NCBI GenBank assembly: GCA_013176395.1
Contig: JABMLP010000014.1
Span: 1,240,001-1,304,000, forward strand
DNA: 64,000 nucleotides
Direction: 5' to 3'
Source of the DNA: Venturia oleaginea
Lineage: Eukaryota; Ascomycota; Dothideomycetes; Venturiales; Venturiaceae
In this document: positions 20,613 through 31,341 of the stretch, piece after piece
Numbering within the stretch: position 1 is the first letter of the stretch
Layout: every line of letters begins with the position of its first letter
Translations under genes and position numbers: made by a program
Notes under the pieces: generated by a model
What the model saw: only the letters and a program-made list of their open reading frames with translations
Told to the model about the DNA's origin: nothing
The model's database searches: none

Positions 20613-20966
20613 AATGTGCGTTTCGTGTGCAGACCGCTCGCAGCTACGTTCGAATGCTGGTACGTGGGAATTGAAGCGTTTCAAGTATACTTACAAGGCA
20701 AGAAACTATAAGAGGACGAAAGGAAAGAATAACACAAGAGAAAGTTGGTGAGGGATTCGCACGAGGAAAGAAGTAGCCAATGTATAACTCGCAAGTTCCA
20801 GCCTCTAATCGAAGACCTCTCGACGCGCTGTAGTCCATGTCCTCCTCGCCGCGCCAACAGTAACAATATCGAAGAACTTCGTCGGAAACAACCTTCTAGA
20901 CGTATTGAGAAACAACGAGTCCAAAGATATCAAAGGCATCTCTGTTTACAAGAACCATACCACTCC

Positions 20967-21431
20967 TTAATATGCCGGCCAAGATTTCCAATCGACGGAG
21001 CCCGCCTCTAAACCCCGGTTCTGGCAACAGTTCGCGTAGCGACGAAGTTGATCACCGGTATATTTGTGAACAAAACACTAAACAAGAACAATAAAATTAG
21101 CAAGCGATCGATGCTAGCGAGGTTTGGATAGACGCGTAGTAACAGGCAGTATAGAATCTTGTACTTACCCCTCTTCTTCCCCCAATAAGCGCATCATATG
21201 TTCCTCCTACGCCAATTTGGGTTCCACAACATTTATCTGAAGCATCGTTTTGCCAAGCGTAATGCTTTTTAGGGATGCAGCAGCCGACCTCGACCAAATC
21301 ATTTGAGGCGGCGTCCGTATTTACGGCTGTTGTAAGACTATAAGTTTTAGTTAGAAAGAGACTAGTGGTAACTGTTTTGAAGATACTTGCCAGGGGTGTC
21401 CCAGGGTAACGGCAAGGAGGGTGAAACGCAT
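20967..21431 (-). CDS. Small secreted cysteine-rich protein with a split signal peptide (106 aa)
   Basis: Three minus-strand exons: 21431-21391, 21337-21169 and 21077-20967, total 107 codons with phase kept. Intron 1 uses a GC donor (TG/GCAAGT) with CTAAC and TATAG, and splits the signal peptide (MRFTLLAVTL...). Intron 2 has GTAAGT, GCTAAT and TTTAG. The mature protein, about 83 residues, carries paired cysteines (GCC, KCC and NCC) plus a GCF after the second junction, a pattern suggesting disulfide bonds. No family recognised. Gene architecture is like the one at 60.85 kb (short first exon ending in phase 2, CC-rich second exon, GC at the start of the third), so they may be distant relatives. 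Effector-like; function unknown. Confidence 0.7.
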
Positions 21432-21718
21432 ATTGTATTTAGTCTAGACAAGGATATCCAGGAGTCTAGCTTAAAACGAAGTTTTCTGTAGGTACGGGTT
21501 CTGAGTATGACAGAGCGCTGCGAATCAGGGAAAGCTAGGACTTTATATCTTTATAGAAATCTCACCTCCTCTTTTGATTTTCAACTCGGTAACGAGACCG
21601 AGGCGACGAGGTGGTTACTACATTGTCTCTTTGTTCTAATTCAGGCCCTACGTGAAAACATCTAATAGGATTCGGATCCCTAACAACGTGGTCTCAGGTG
21701 TTTTTAAATGCCAAGCAG
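21432..21718. other. Upstream region of the secreted-protein gene
   Basis: AT-rich; contains no supported coding sequence. TSD base pairs AGCAG of the next solo LTR are at 21714-21718. Confidence 0.5.
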
Positions 21719-22712
21719 TGTTACGGGGAACTCGTTTCTCAACACAGTTGATTATGTCAAGACCTTCTTGACACCTGTGTTCTCTTGTTCTGGTCCGCGG
21801 GTTTGGGGTAAGGGCAATATCAGTCTGGAAGTACTTACCTTAAGTACCTTCCCTCGCTCAGGTTCGTTGGAGGCTCACTAGATCCTAGCCGTCCGATGTA
21901 TCTCCCAATTCAATTGTCGTCTAACCGATTTGATCCTCAGATCAATCCTGAACGCTTGTCGGTTAGTATGAAGGTTGGGGGTGGGCTTGCTTCGTGTGCA
22001 TATGACTTGTGCTTGATTGTATCTAAGTAAAAGGTCGTTACTGTAGTAGGTTGAAGAAGCTCCTATGTGAGAAACTGTAAGAGTTCAACCCTCAAAGGTG
22101 TTTCGCAAGTGAGAGAAGACTGCTTGTATTTCGAAGTATCTAAGTACAAAGAAGAAAGTGTAGGTACAGGAAGAACAACTTGTATATATAATCTTCCAAG
22201 TAGGAAAAGGACATGCTGTCCTGAGAAGAGAATAGAAAGGAGTAGAAGCGCATGTGAAACGGTCCCTGAATAATCCCTGCTAGGCGCACGTGAGAACTAT
22301 CAGGAATCTACCAGGAATTGCTAAGAATCCACCTAGGATAAAATAGATATAGGATACCATCCCGTGACAGAAACATAACATGAGATAACCACGAAGAGAG
22401 AAAGGAAAGTCCGTTCAACGTCCTCCCTATATACCCTTCTGGTTCTGGGTGCCAAGGTGTATTCCCACACCTCTTGGCTCTTCCCACACTTCCCACACTG
22501 TGGGCAATGCCAAGTGCTGTGGGAACTGTGGGAATATCACGTGACTCCTGCACGTACTATTCTCTCTTAGGACTGACCTGGTTGCACCAGTCCCCTCTTG
22601 TGCGCCCAAAGGATTCCACTCCACATCAGTCCTAACAACAACTTCTTGTTATCCAACCATCCTCTGCAAGTCCCGCTGTCCCTGCTCTTTGGTCTTGAGG
22701 TGATCTGTAACA
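21719..22712 (-). repeat. Solo LTR, family B, full length (994 bp)
   Basis: On the minus strand it begins TGTTACAGATCACC and ends TTCCCCGTAACA, with 5-bp target duplication AGCAG on both sides (21714-21718 and 22713-22717). It matches the deleted copy at 4801-5467 and includes the block missing there. A TATATAGGG promoter-like site lies near 22430. No internal retroelement sequence is next to it, so it arose by LTR-LTR recombination. Confidence 0.92.
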
Positions 22713-23034
22713 AGCAGTCCCAACCTTATCAACCTTGCCTCGTATCCGCTTTACAGCAAAATTATCCTTGCAAATCCTTGCGAAAGCAAGAATGCTGTAG
22801 GTTCGATAGATATTTAAAGGCCGTTACTATTTCTACCGTGGTTTTTTACTTAATCTACGGTGGTGCACATTCTAAACCTACCGGAGTTTTTTGAACCAAT
22901 CAGAGGGCCAGCATTTAGTCGAAAAGAGGGTCCCGGGCTAAAAACTTTCCGCGCACATTGCACGTAGTTATAACAACTTTTTGAGAGATCTCGACCGTTA
23001 CCATTCCTCGTCATTAAGACGCCCTAAAGCTCAA
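22713..23034. other. Intergenic, no gene seen
   Basis: Contains an inverted pair CTACCGTGG / CTACGGTGG (22838-22865) and runs of T. No coding support. Confidence 0.45.
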
Positions 23035-23207
23035 TGTGACGGCACGGCACGTGACCATTAAATCACGTGTCGTGGCTCGTGCACTTTCTCTACTTAGTCA
23101 GAGTTTCCTTACGAAACTCTTACCTCTCTACCTTAGATCCTAAGTGTAATTCGGTGACATGTTCTGAAGTCCCTTGTGCCTTCGTATGGATATGCCGTGC
23201 CGTCACA
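23035..23207. repeat. 173-bp element with 15-bp terminal inverted repeats and 5-bp TSD
   Basis: Ends are TGTGACGGCACGGCA and its exact reverse complement, flanked by CTCAA on both sides (23030-23034 and 23208-23212). No coding capacity. The inside has a CACGTGACC/ATCACGTG pair near the left end. It could be a MITE or a very short solo LTR (TG...CA). Confidence 0.75.
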
Positions 23208-23615
23208 CTCAAGATCTCGTCGCCGCAGCTAATTTTACCTATATTATCGTAGTTCTAAGCTGTTACGGATACTGTCACGTGGAACGTTTAGTGACATGTA
23301 TGGCGCGTTTCCTTTAACGTAATCCACCATCGGGAAAAACACCACAACAGCGAGAACTGAGATCTTTGAAACTGAATAATTATAACGCAAATACACATCG
23401 CCTCAAGAGGACTCACGTTGTTCTAGGCTCGACGCGTCGCCCAGCGCGTAGAAACGAGAGATGACATTACCGTGGCCTCAAGAGGTGGTCTGGCCGACCG
23501 GACTTCATGAGCACGCTACACAACTCACAAGGCACCTTCGAAACGCATTACTCTACCTCGAAAGCGGTCAGGCTCTACCTGTGCCCCAGACCAAGTAAAG
23601 GCAATTATCACGACG

Positions 23616-25091
23616 ATGCTGCCCTTGATTGCAAAGGCCCAAAGGACCCCCGATATGACAACCGTCCACGATCAACTACGCATTATACACACTGAGATGA
23701 CTCAAGACACAAAGGAAACGGCGAAGGAGATAGCTGGGATAAGGGGAGAACTTAAAGCTCTGAGAACAGACACACAGAAGAACATCACTATTGGTGAAGA
23801 AGCGAAAACGGCAGCGAAAGAGGCAACAGAGGTGGGCAAGACCGTTGCAGGAATAGTGAGTGATATCAAGAACAAAGGGACACAATTCCAACCAGGCATG
23901 CCAATGAGCTATGCTGCTGCCGCTACCCGAGGAGGGTTAGCTACAAGCACACATAGCATACAAACCCAAAGTGTCAAGACTCCCGCGACGGTTCGACGTG
24001 AGATTATCGTAAACATCAGGAACGCACAAACGATCCAGAGCCTGCGCGCAATGAATCCACGCAATTTAAAAGCCCACGTTGACCGAGCCATTTCCCAAAG
24101 TCAAAACGAACATATAGCCAATCTAAAGATCATGTCTGCTAACCAGCTCAAAAGCGGAGATCTGAGCATCAGAACGGCGACAAATAGTGAAATGCAGCTT
24201 CTCAGACAATTCACGGAGGACTGGACCCCACGTATTGGGAACGGGACGTCAGTACGAAATCCAACGTATGGCGTTCTTGTACATGGCATACGTACTAGTA
24301 CGATGAATACAGACGAATTCGAGGAAACTAGAGACGCCATTCTGCAAGACAATAAGCCGTTTATTCCAACCGCGGACATCAAATACATTGGATGGTTGAC
24401 TCGGAAGGCGCCAACAAAAGCGATGTCGTTGGTCATCATCGAGTTCACCAAGCCTGAGGACGCAAACAAGATCATCGATGAAGGTCTGGTGTGGCAAGGG
24501 GAGATGTGTCAAAGCGAACGATATGAGAGACAATGCCGACTGAAGCAGTGCTTTCAGTGCTACAAATACGGCCACATAGGAACTCAATGCAAAGCAGCGA
24601 AAACATGTGGCTACTGTGCGCAAGAACATAGTTCTAGGGACTGCCCTTCGAAGACTGGACAGACCACACCTAGGAAATGCGCCAATTGCCAGGGAACCCA
24701 TGAAGCATGGAGTCAACAATGCCCAACTAGAAAGGAGGAACTCACCCGGACAAAGGCAGCGTACGCGAACAGACCTCGATATCACCCTACGATATTCACC
24801 TGTGATGAAATACCTATTCAAAATTCCGCCCGAGAACCTCCTGGAAGAACGAGGTAAACCACAGACCTGACCTCACGCCAAGGGCCAAGGACCAGAGAAA
24901 TGCAACGATTACCTGGAAATGGACAAAAGAGACCTGCCCCAGGAGACAAGGAGAACGAAGGACCACACCAGAGTCAAAGGCCACAAAGAGCAACGAAGAT
25001 GTCGAGGAGGGCGCTTGAGGCGCTAGAGGGCAATACCCTAACATGTAGAAACACACAATACATGGAAATCGATGAGGACTCGGATCTATGA
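23616..25091 (+). pseudogene. LINE ORF1 (gag-like nucleic-acid chaperone), one internal stop
   Basis: The frame opens at 23616 and runs to TAA at 24855-24857. It continues open in the same frame to TGA at 25089-25091, so the TAA is a single nonsense change. Upstream, homologous sequence (HLRNALLYLESGQALP) sits in another frame from about 23510, pointing to a 1-bp loss near 23595. An N-terminal coiled-coil-like region is followed by an RRM-like middle and three cysteine/histidine knuckles: CFQCYKYGHIGTQC, CGYCAQEHSSRDC and CANCQGTHEAWSQQC. These bind the element's RNA in related LINEs. The final TGA overlaps the ATG of ORF2 as ATGA. Confidence 0.85.
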
Positions 25092-26227
25092 GAGAGAAGG
25101 ACCAACTTAACATACTACAGTACAACGTACGCAAATCAAGGGATACGGTTATGGCAACTCTACTCCGTGATCCAACAGTAGCAGAATACGATATTATTGC
25201 TATCCAAGAACCGTGGCGCAACTCTTTCATGTCGACAACACACCACCCAGCGAAGAATATATTCCACTTATACTACCCGACAACGAACGAGGAGGATGAC
25301 CCAGCAAGGGTGTGTCTCTTTGTCAACAAAAGGCTAGACCACGGCAGCCTGCAATTCGAACAGCACACAAGAGACGTCTGCTCATTGAGAATCAGTATCA
25401 GCAATGGCGATCAAACAGAAAACGAGCTGGTAATACACAACGTCTACAATACGGTCCAAAACATGCCAAACCGCATCAACTCACTGCCGACCCTAAGAGC
25501 TCGATTGGAGCAACACGCGCTAAAAGAACAGATGGTATTAGGCGACTTGAACTTACACTATAGAATGTGGGACGGAGCGCAGGTCGTACACGAAGACCGA
25601 GAAGCGGAAGAACTTATCGAAATTATGGAGAGATTTAATATTTCAAGCATGCTACAGCCCGGAACGGTAACGTACGAAGAAGGCAGCAGCAGGACGACGA
25701 TTGGTATGTGCTGGATGACATTAGGCTTGATTGACAGGACCATTAGTAGCAGAGTAGATAGAGAGCTAGACCACAACTCAGACCACCGCCCCATCAGCAT
25801 CATACTGGATCTCCGGACGCGCTCCACGGAAATCAGGCCAAGATGCAACTGGAAACTCCTAGACTGCAAGGAGTTCTGCGGGACGCTCAGAGACACCCTA
25901 CCGGCACGAAGGAGACCAAGGACGAAAGCAGCGCTAGACATGTACACGATGGAGTTAGTCAAAGCGATCAAAGATGCAGCAGCGAAGACAATTCCCCTCA
26001 CAAGACCATGCACCAAGACGAAAGAGGGATGGGACGGAACATGCTCGAGAGCATTGGCAGATACAAAACGCCTAAGACGCATACACGAGAGAAAACACAC
26101 GGAGGAGACATGGGAAAACTACCGCGAGGCGAGGAACCACAAGGCACGGACGATCAAGAAGGCGCTCCGGCAAGCACACAGAGACCGCGTAGAAATCGCT
26201 TCAAGTTTAATTTCAAGTTCAACTTGA
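25088..26227 (+). pseudogene. LINE ORF2, apurinic-type endonuclease domain only
   Basis: 379 codons. The endonuclease/exonuclease/phosphatase fold is intact with its catalytic landmarks: LQYNVRKS (N), AIQEPW (E), VLGDLNLHYRMWDG and SDHRPI. A linker rich in charged helices follows and the frame ends at 26225-26227 inside simple-sequence DNA, just where the reverse-transcriptase domain should begin. Homologous ORF2 proteins are about three times longer. It could still make a nicking protein but not complete target-primed reverse transcription. Confidence 0.88.
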
Positions 26228-27254
26228 ACTAATTTCCATCTGCGAATTCAAACAACAAGTCAGCTCCGGACTCAAATAACAGTTCAACATTCGAACTCAA
26301 ACAACAAGTAAATAGTCCGACCTTACAATCTCGATTTCGCTAAAAAAGTTGATTACAGTGCAGTCTCTATGACTAATCCTATCCGCTCTCGGTGACTATT
26401 CGTCCTCCAAACCCATGCTGTGATTTTGAGATGTCTTGCATCCATTTACGATTCATACGATTCGGCATATGATGCATCTTTCAATGCCTGGGGCGTGAGA
26501 AACTGCAAATTAGGCGGTGGTACCTGGAAAACTTTCCCTTCGGGCTCCTGGCCCTGCCGCATCTTCAGTAACACTGTCACTCCCCCTCCATTCTTCACCA
26601 AAAGATATCATTCGGAACTCTCCGCCCCCGGCAAGGGGGACATCAAGATCCGTATCTTCTGGCAATGCGATCCAGAGCGATAGGAGGGCAAGGGCAGTAA
26701 GTAGCTCGACATGGAGGATATGGGCGGACATTGAGGGACACAAAGGATTTGGAAGCCTTCTGCGAGATCGTAGTGGCGGTGGACCTTGGAGAGAGCGAGG
26801 GGGAGGATTCCCACGATAGGAATATTATTTAAAACGCTGTAATTAGCCGGATTGATATCATAATAAAGTAAAGATTGCGCTTTAGTGAGAGTAGCTTGAT
26901 ACTCCCTCGCGCTCAGTGCCAGATAAAACCGTATAATATTTTAAGTAAGAGCTGGGAGAGAAACACGTGCTAAACTTGTCGTTTCTGTGGTGTCAAGGAT
27001 GGAATCATTCTTGATAGATGTGTTCTATTTTTTGATTGATAGAGCAAGCAGAAAGACGACACTCTGGTCATGTATTCCTCTTCTCTTATACTTGGTCGCA
27101 AAGATTGTTGGGCTGCTCCAGGTCACTCAGGTCAACACTTGGTCTTTAACCAGTGCCGGTCCACACATACATACACGGGAATAAAGCTCTTGTCTTTGTC
27201 CTCAAGTTTCTCTCCCCCTTCACTCTACATCATCTCGCTCTTACAACAGGAACC
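26228..27254. other. Intergenic, simple repeats then promoter region
   Basis: 26230-26330 has degenerate CAAACAACAAGT/AACTCAAA repeats. Several short open frames at 26420-26820 on both strands lack recognisable domains. The last 100 bp is a CT-rich leader of the next gene. Confidence 0.45.
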
Positions 27255-28715
27255 ATGAAACTTACCACTTCCTTGATAGCGGTGGTTCTCACCGCCACCA
27301 CTCTCTTCAGCAATGGCGTCTACAGCAGCAAACTCAGCACTGTTGTCACGACGACTAAAGTCCCTGACGTGACTGCAGTACGTCCTCCGGTCGACTCACT
27401 GCATCCACCTCGTCCAGACTCATGCTTGGAGTGTCAATCTCTTACGGACATCTGCAAGCAGGCAAGTCATCATGATAATCCATCAATCAAGAGATTCACT
27501 GACAAAAGACAGCGCTGCGAGGAAGAGGGCTCCAGCCCAGAATACTGCAATACCTACTGTCGCAACGACATCTGCCGGGACGAGTGCGGTTACGACGAGT
27601 GCACACGCAAACGAGATGTCAAACCCGTCGCAGGCATCGCTAGTCCGGCTTCAACGATCGCCTCAACCCCCAAGACGGAAGTCTCCCCAACGGTCAAGAC
27701 GGAAGTCACTGCGGCATCTGAGGACGTACCTGGTCCACCACCCAATCCATGCGTTCGATGCACAGTTCTCTCGAACCTCTGCCTCAATCGCTGCCGAGAC
27801 GCGAGCCTAGCTCCCAACTATTGCGACGACTATTGCAAGAACTACATTTGCACAGAGTATAAGGTAAGTTCGAATGCGCTCATGGGACGATGGAAATACT
27901 GACTCAATGCTAGGTTTGTCGAAACAGCTGCGGCTTCCGACAATGTGTTTCTTCTAAGAGAGACGCTCCCATCTTAGCTAGACTCGACGCCCAGGAGCCT
28001 GTCACCACAGTCGTTGGTACCACGGAATTCCTCGATGTGACAAAAAACGCAGGCCCTCAACCAGTCGCCACGTTGATCGAGATGGTTGAGCTTGTGGACA
28101 AAGTCTTCGCCACAACCGATATCACAGTCGATGCTACGACCAATCCAATCATCAAACCCCGTGCAGCTGCAAAACATATCGTCGCCCCGGTCAACCCATG
28201 CATCGAATGTCAACACCCTTTCAGCTCCTGCACCAACGTGAGTCTACCAAGATTCTGATCGAAAAGTAATTTCTAATATACTGTAGCGATGTAGGAACGA
28301 GCGACACCTTGATCAAGCGTATTGTGATGGATATTGCCAGCGTCACACCTGTTCCGACCACCACGTCTGCCGCGACGAGTGTGGCTATAGGTCTTGTCTC
28401 TCGAAGCGAGACCTTCCAGTCGCCGCCGCAGAAGTGGAAGCTTTGGAGCCAACCACCGGCCCAGCCGTTGCAGAAGTCGACAAAGCCTTACCAGTTCCAC
28501 CATTGAATCCATGCATCGACTGCGCACACCTTATGGGCTCCTGCATCAGTGTAAGTCATCCACTATTATAGAGGCAGCAGGTTGCTAACAAATCCAAGCG
28601 ATGCCGGAACGAAGAACACCTTGACCCGGTGTACTGTGATGGATATTGCCGGCGCTACACTTGTGCCGAGTACCGAATTTGCCGGGATGGGTGCGGATAT
28701 CGATCGTGTCTTTGA
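27255..28715 (+). CDS. Secreted protein with four cysteine-rich modules (420 aa)
   Basis: Five exons: 27255-27461, 27513-27863, 27914-28237, 28287-28550 and 28599-28715. All junctions keep phase 0; intron 1 has a GC donor (CAG/GCAAGT) and CTGAC branch. It is 51 bp without a stop, so retention would add 17 residues. A signal peptide (about 24 residues) and Pro/Thr/Val linkers separate four modules of the form C-x2-C...C...RC...YC-x2-YC...C...C-x3-C-x3-C. Modules 2, 3 and 4 hold ten cysteines and module 1 nine. Introns 1, 3 and 4 fall at the same point, just before the RC of modules 1, 3 and 4. Module 2 lacks that intron but has one later. This is exon-wise tandem duplication. No named family recognised; disulfide-rich extracellular or effector role is inference. 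Confidence 0.82.
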
Positions 28716-30286
28716 TACCGACTTTATTTCATGGCTCTGCTTTGACTGTATGCGTGTTGAGACAATGAAGATTTGTGTCCTAGAGGGACCATAGGTGGCA
28801 GAGTTGAAAATGGGTTTGGCAACTACTTAAATAGTTAGCTAACATGGGTCTTGCTAGACTTACAAAACCACTTGACTCGAAAGCTAGTTCATACATGTTT
28901 ACAATAGATCATCATTCCTACAACGTCCTTCTCTCAATTCAAAGTATACCAAAAAGGTGAGTTTCTTCGGCATCCCTCGCATGCGATGCTTCTTGAAGTC
29001 GCTGAAATGAGGAATCAAGCTATGGAGGTAGTTTTTGGCATGTTGGGAAATGCAGCTTCTGTCCAAATGCATAAAAAGATTGAAGGTCTTGGAGGTCTGA
29101 GACGCGTGGAAAACAAGTTCTTGACCACCCGAGGAGTGCCGAAGAAAACAGCCGTGCATGTACTAAGAATTATCGCAGTGGAGGCCTCTGGACATTTAAT
29201 TTAATCTCGCATCTTCAACCCATCAAATCTCCAACAAATCTCATCATCCTCTCCATCTTCAACTCTTTACTTGTACCGACCTGAACTTAGGATTGTCCCT
29301 CTCCTCTTCTTTTGCGCCGATCCGACGATTTGGACCATTTTATGACCGACCAAAACCGGTCTTCTAGTCAGATTCGCACGGAATAATTTACCGGTCAAAA
29401 GGTCTACCATGCCACTTGGTCTAAAGAATTGTGATATTTGAAGGAGCGGCAAAGGCAGGGTGGCTTGTTCTTGATGCTTTGAGATGCAATATACCATCGA
29501 AGAAGGTCTCATTTTTCATCGCAAGACGGGATTGACAAAGCGGATTCGATTCACAGCCACTTTTTGTACTAACAAGTTACATGATATGTGTGCTGCTGCA
29601 AATTTCAGCATCCGTCGTATGATCTCCAATTTGGTGCCCTTGGAAATTTTACCGTCACCACCTCATCGTTGGTCAAAAAATCGTGGTTTTTATGCCTGTA
29701 TATTTGATCATGTTTGCTTGCCGACAAATGCCCAACGCTGGACTCAAGCTGTGATTTCGAGCCCTCGATATGGATTCTTTAGGGAGCCTTGACGCCTTCG
29801 CGATCGACAACGAAAATTAGCAACAGCCTCAACCGCATACGCCGATTGATGATCGATTGGTCTAAATTCGATGTCCTCGAATTGCATCAAGGTAAACTGA
29901 GTAGGTAGAAATAGCAAAGGTAGATGGATGATATGATCTAACCTATGCGTAGTCTGGCATACGTATTTGGAAGTTGGAGCCTTTGATGTGTCTTGTCAGT
30001 TAGGATACAGGCTTCAGGACAGCTATGACTATAGTGACGATTGTCTGATATCTAGTCTTTAAGTAAACCCTTTTCATTATGTTCTTAGACCAATCGATTT
30101 CTTGGCCCGTTTGCATATTCTTGACTTTGTCGTGATGCATTTTTGGAAGATTTCGTTGTCCAAAGTGTGTCCCGCTGCCAGGCCCGAAGAGTCTTCTTGT
30201 GCTGCGTCCAGACCGTGATCGTATCACCTATCGTTCCTTGCCTTCATACCCATCCCACACCTCGATTCCACATTTCTTCCGCCTCT
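28716..30286. other. Intergenic, no gene supported
   Basis: Overlapping short frames at 28899-29204 and 29484-29792 show no domain. I could not join them by credible introns. Confidence 0.45.
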
Positions 30287-30957
30287 TCAATCACTCTCAC
30301 TCTCGGTCATAACATCCCCAACATCCCTCTCTTGCCCAACCCCTCCTCTTCCACCCACAATCGCCTTGTCCAACTCCCCTTCTCCTGTTCCCTGCAATCG
30401 TGTCTTGATAATAAACTCCCTTGCCCTCCTAACCGCCTCTTCCTCAGCTTTCTTGATGGTGCCACTACACCTCACAACCCTTATACAACATGTCTGATCA
30501 ATCGGCTTTGGCAAATTCGTCATAAATGTGAGGGCAGCCCAGACGAGTCTATAGTGATCTCTCGAGACGCGGATAATAGCCGTGCTGGTGGCGGGGGAGA
30601 GATAGATTACTAGAATATCACAAGAAAAAATCAGCGATGTTTTCCTATCCAAGGAATAGAAAGATGGGACAATGCGCAAAGAGAAAGAAGCAGGGAAAAA
30701 ACAAAGACTGGTTGGTAACAAGACATACTCTTCAAACTCCCACTAATCATACCCAGACCCCACTCCCCAAATAACTCTCCAACACCCTCCCTAATTATCT
30801 TTGCCAGCAACCGCTGGTCGAGTAAATCACTAGTCGGCGCATGGAACTGGACGACATCGGCGATTTTCTCTGCGCCGGGCGCAAGTCGGGTTGGGGTAGA
30901 TGGAGGGCCAGGGTAGAGGATATTGATGAGCAGGTAGCGGTGCTTAATACGGACCAT
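30287..30957 (-). CDS. POP5: RNase P/MRP protein subunit Pop5 (183 aa)
   Basis: Two minus-strand exons: 30957-30729 and 30609-30287, joined over a 119-bp intron (GTATGT ... CTAG). The start MVRIKHRYLL and the later RVSRDHYRLVWAALTFM are hallmarks of Pop5. The Pop5/Rpp14 fold covers about residues 1-145. The acidic C-terminal tail (GELDKA... TESESD) is variable in the family. Pop5 is a core protein of the nuclear RNase P and RNase MRP ribonucleoproteins that mature tRNA 5' ends and pre-rRNA. It lies just downstream of BUB3 on the same strand, with 384 bp between. Confidence 0.93.
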
Positions 30958-31341
30958 GTTTATGGATGGACGGTGGTGGGATTTACATTATGTTGTTGAT
31001 GTGAGGTTGGACTGAGGGCGGTGGAGAGAAAAGTGAAGTCGAAGATGCGGGAGGCCGCCAAAAACGTGAGGAGCCCGGCGTTTATTTTTGGAGAAACACT
31101 AGCGACCTTGTTGACGACGTCTAGAGGAGGACGCGCTACCATTGCCATATCAAGTAATCTTGGAACCATCACCGGTCGGCAAGGAAAAATGGATAGTCGA
31201 TTTGAGACGGCAGAACGAATCGCGAGAGTTTTAGATAGACACCATCTATTGAAGTTCCAAAGGATCTAAAAAGTGACCAATGCCATACATACATAAGCTT
31301 GCTCCGAACGCCTTGCTCCCTAAACAAGGATTTGTTTTATT
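30958..31341. other. BUB3-POP5 intergenic region
   Basis: 384 bp holding the BUB3 3' end and POP5 promoter. No further gene supported. Confidence 0.5.

Larger units (their letters stand above)
23270..26227 (+). mobile_element. Tad-like LINE, 3' truncated before the reverse transcriptase
   Basis: The 5' UTR shares the 24-bp quasi-palindrome and the ACAGCGAGAACT block with the LINE copies of the palindrome. ORF1 (gag-like, zinc knuckles) and the endonuclease part of ORF2 follow. The sequence then changes at about 26190-26220 to simple TCAAACAACAAGT-type repeats, with no RT and no tail. LINE copies are normally truncated at the 5' end by incomplete reverse transcription; loss of the 3' end implies a later deletion or recombination. 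Confidence 0.85.

Noticed and set aside
26510..26819. Overlapping frames on both strands, one with a hydrophobic start
   Set aside because: The hydrophobic stretch is not followed by a recognisable mature protein, and neither strand has supporting splice or promoter signals.
27153..27254. Upstream in-frame start for the four-module secreted protein
   Set aside because: It would bury the signal peptide behind 34 residues; the ATG at 27255 gives a clean signal peptide.
27462..27512. Reading the first 51-bp intron of the four-module gene as coding
   Set aside because: It is in frame and stop-free, but it has GCAAGT, CTGAC and ACAG signals and sits exactly where introns interrupt modules 3 and 4, so I call it an intron. 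Retention remains possible.
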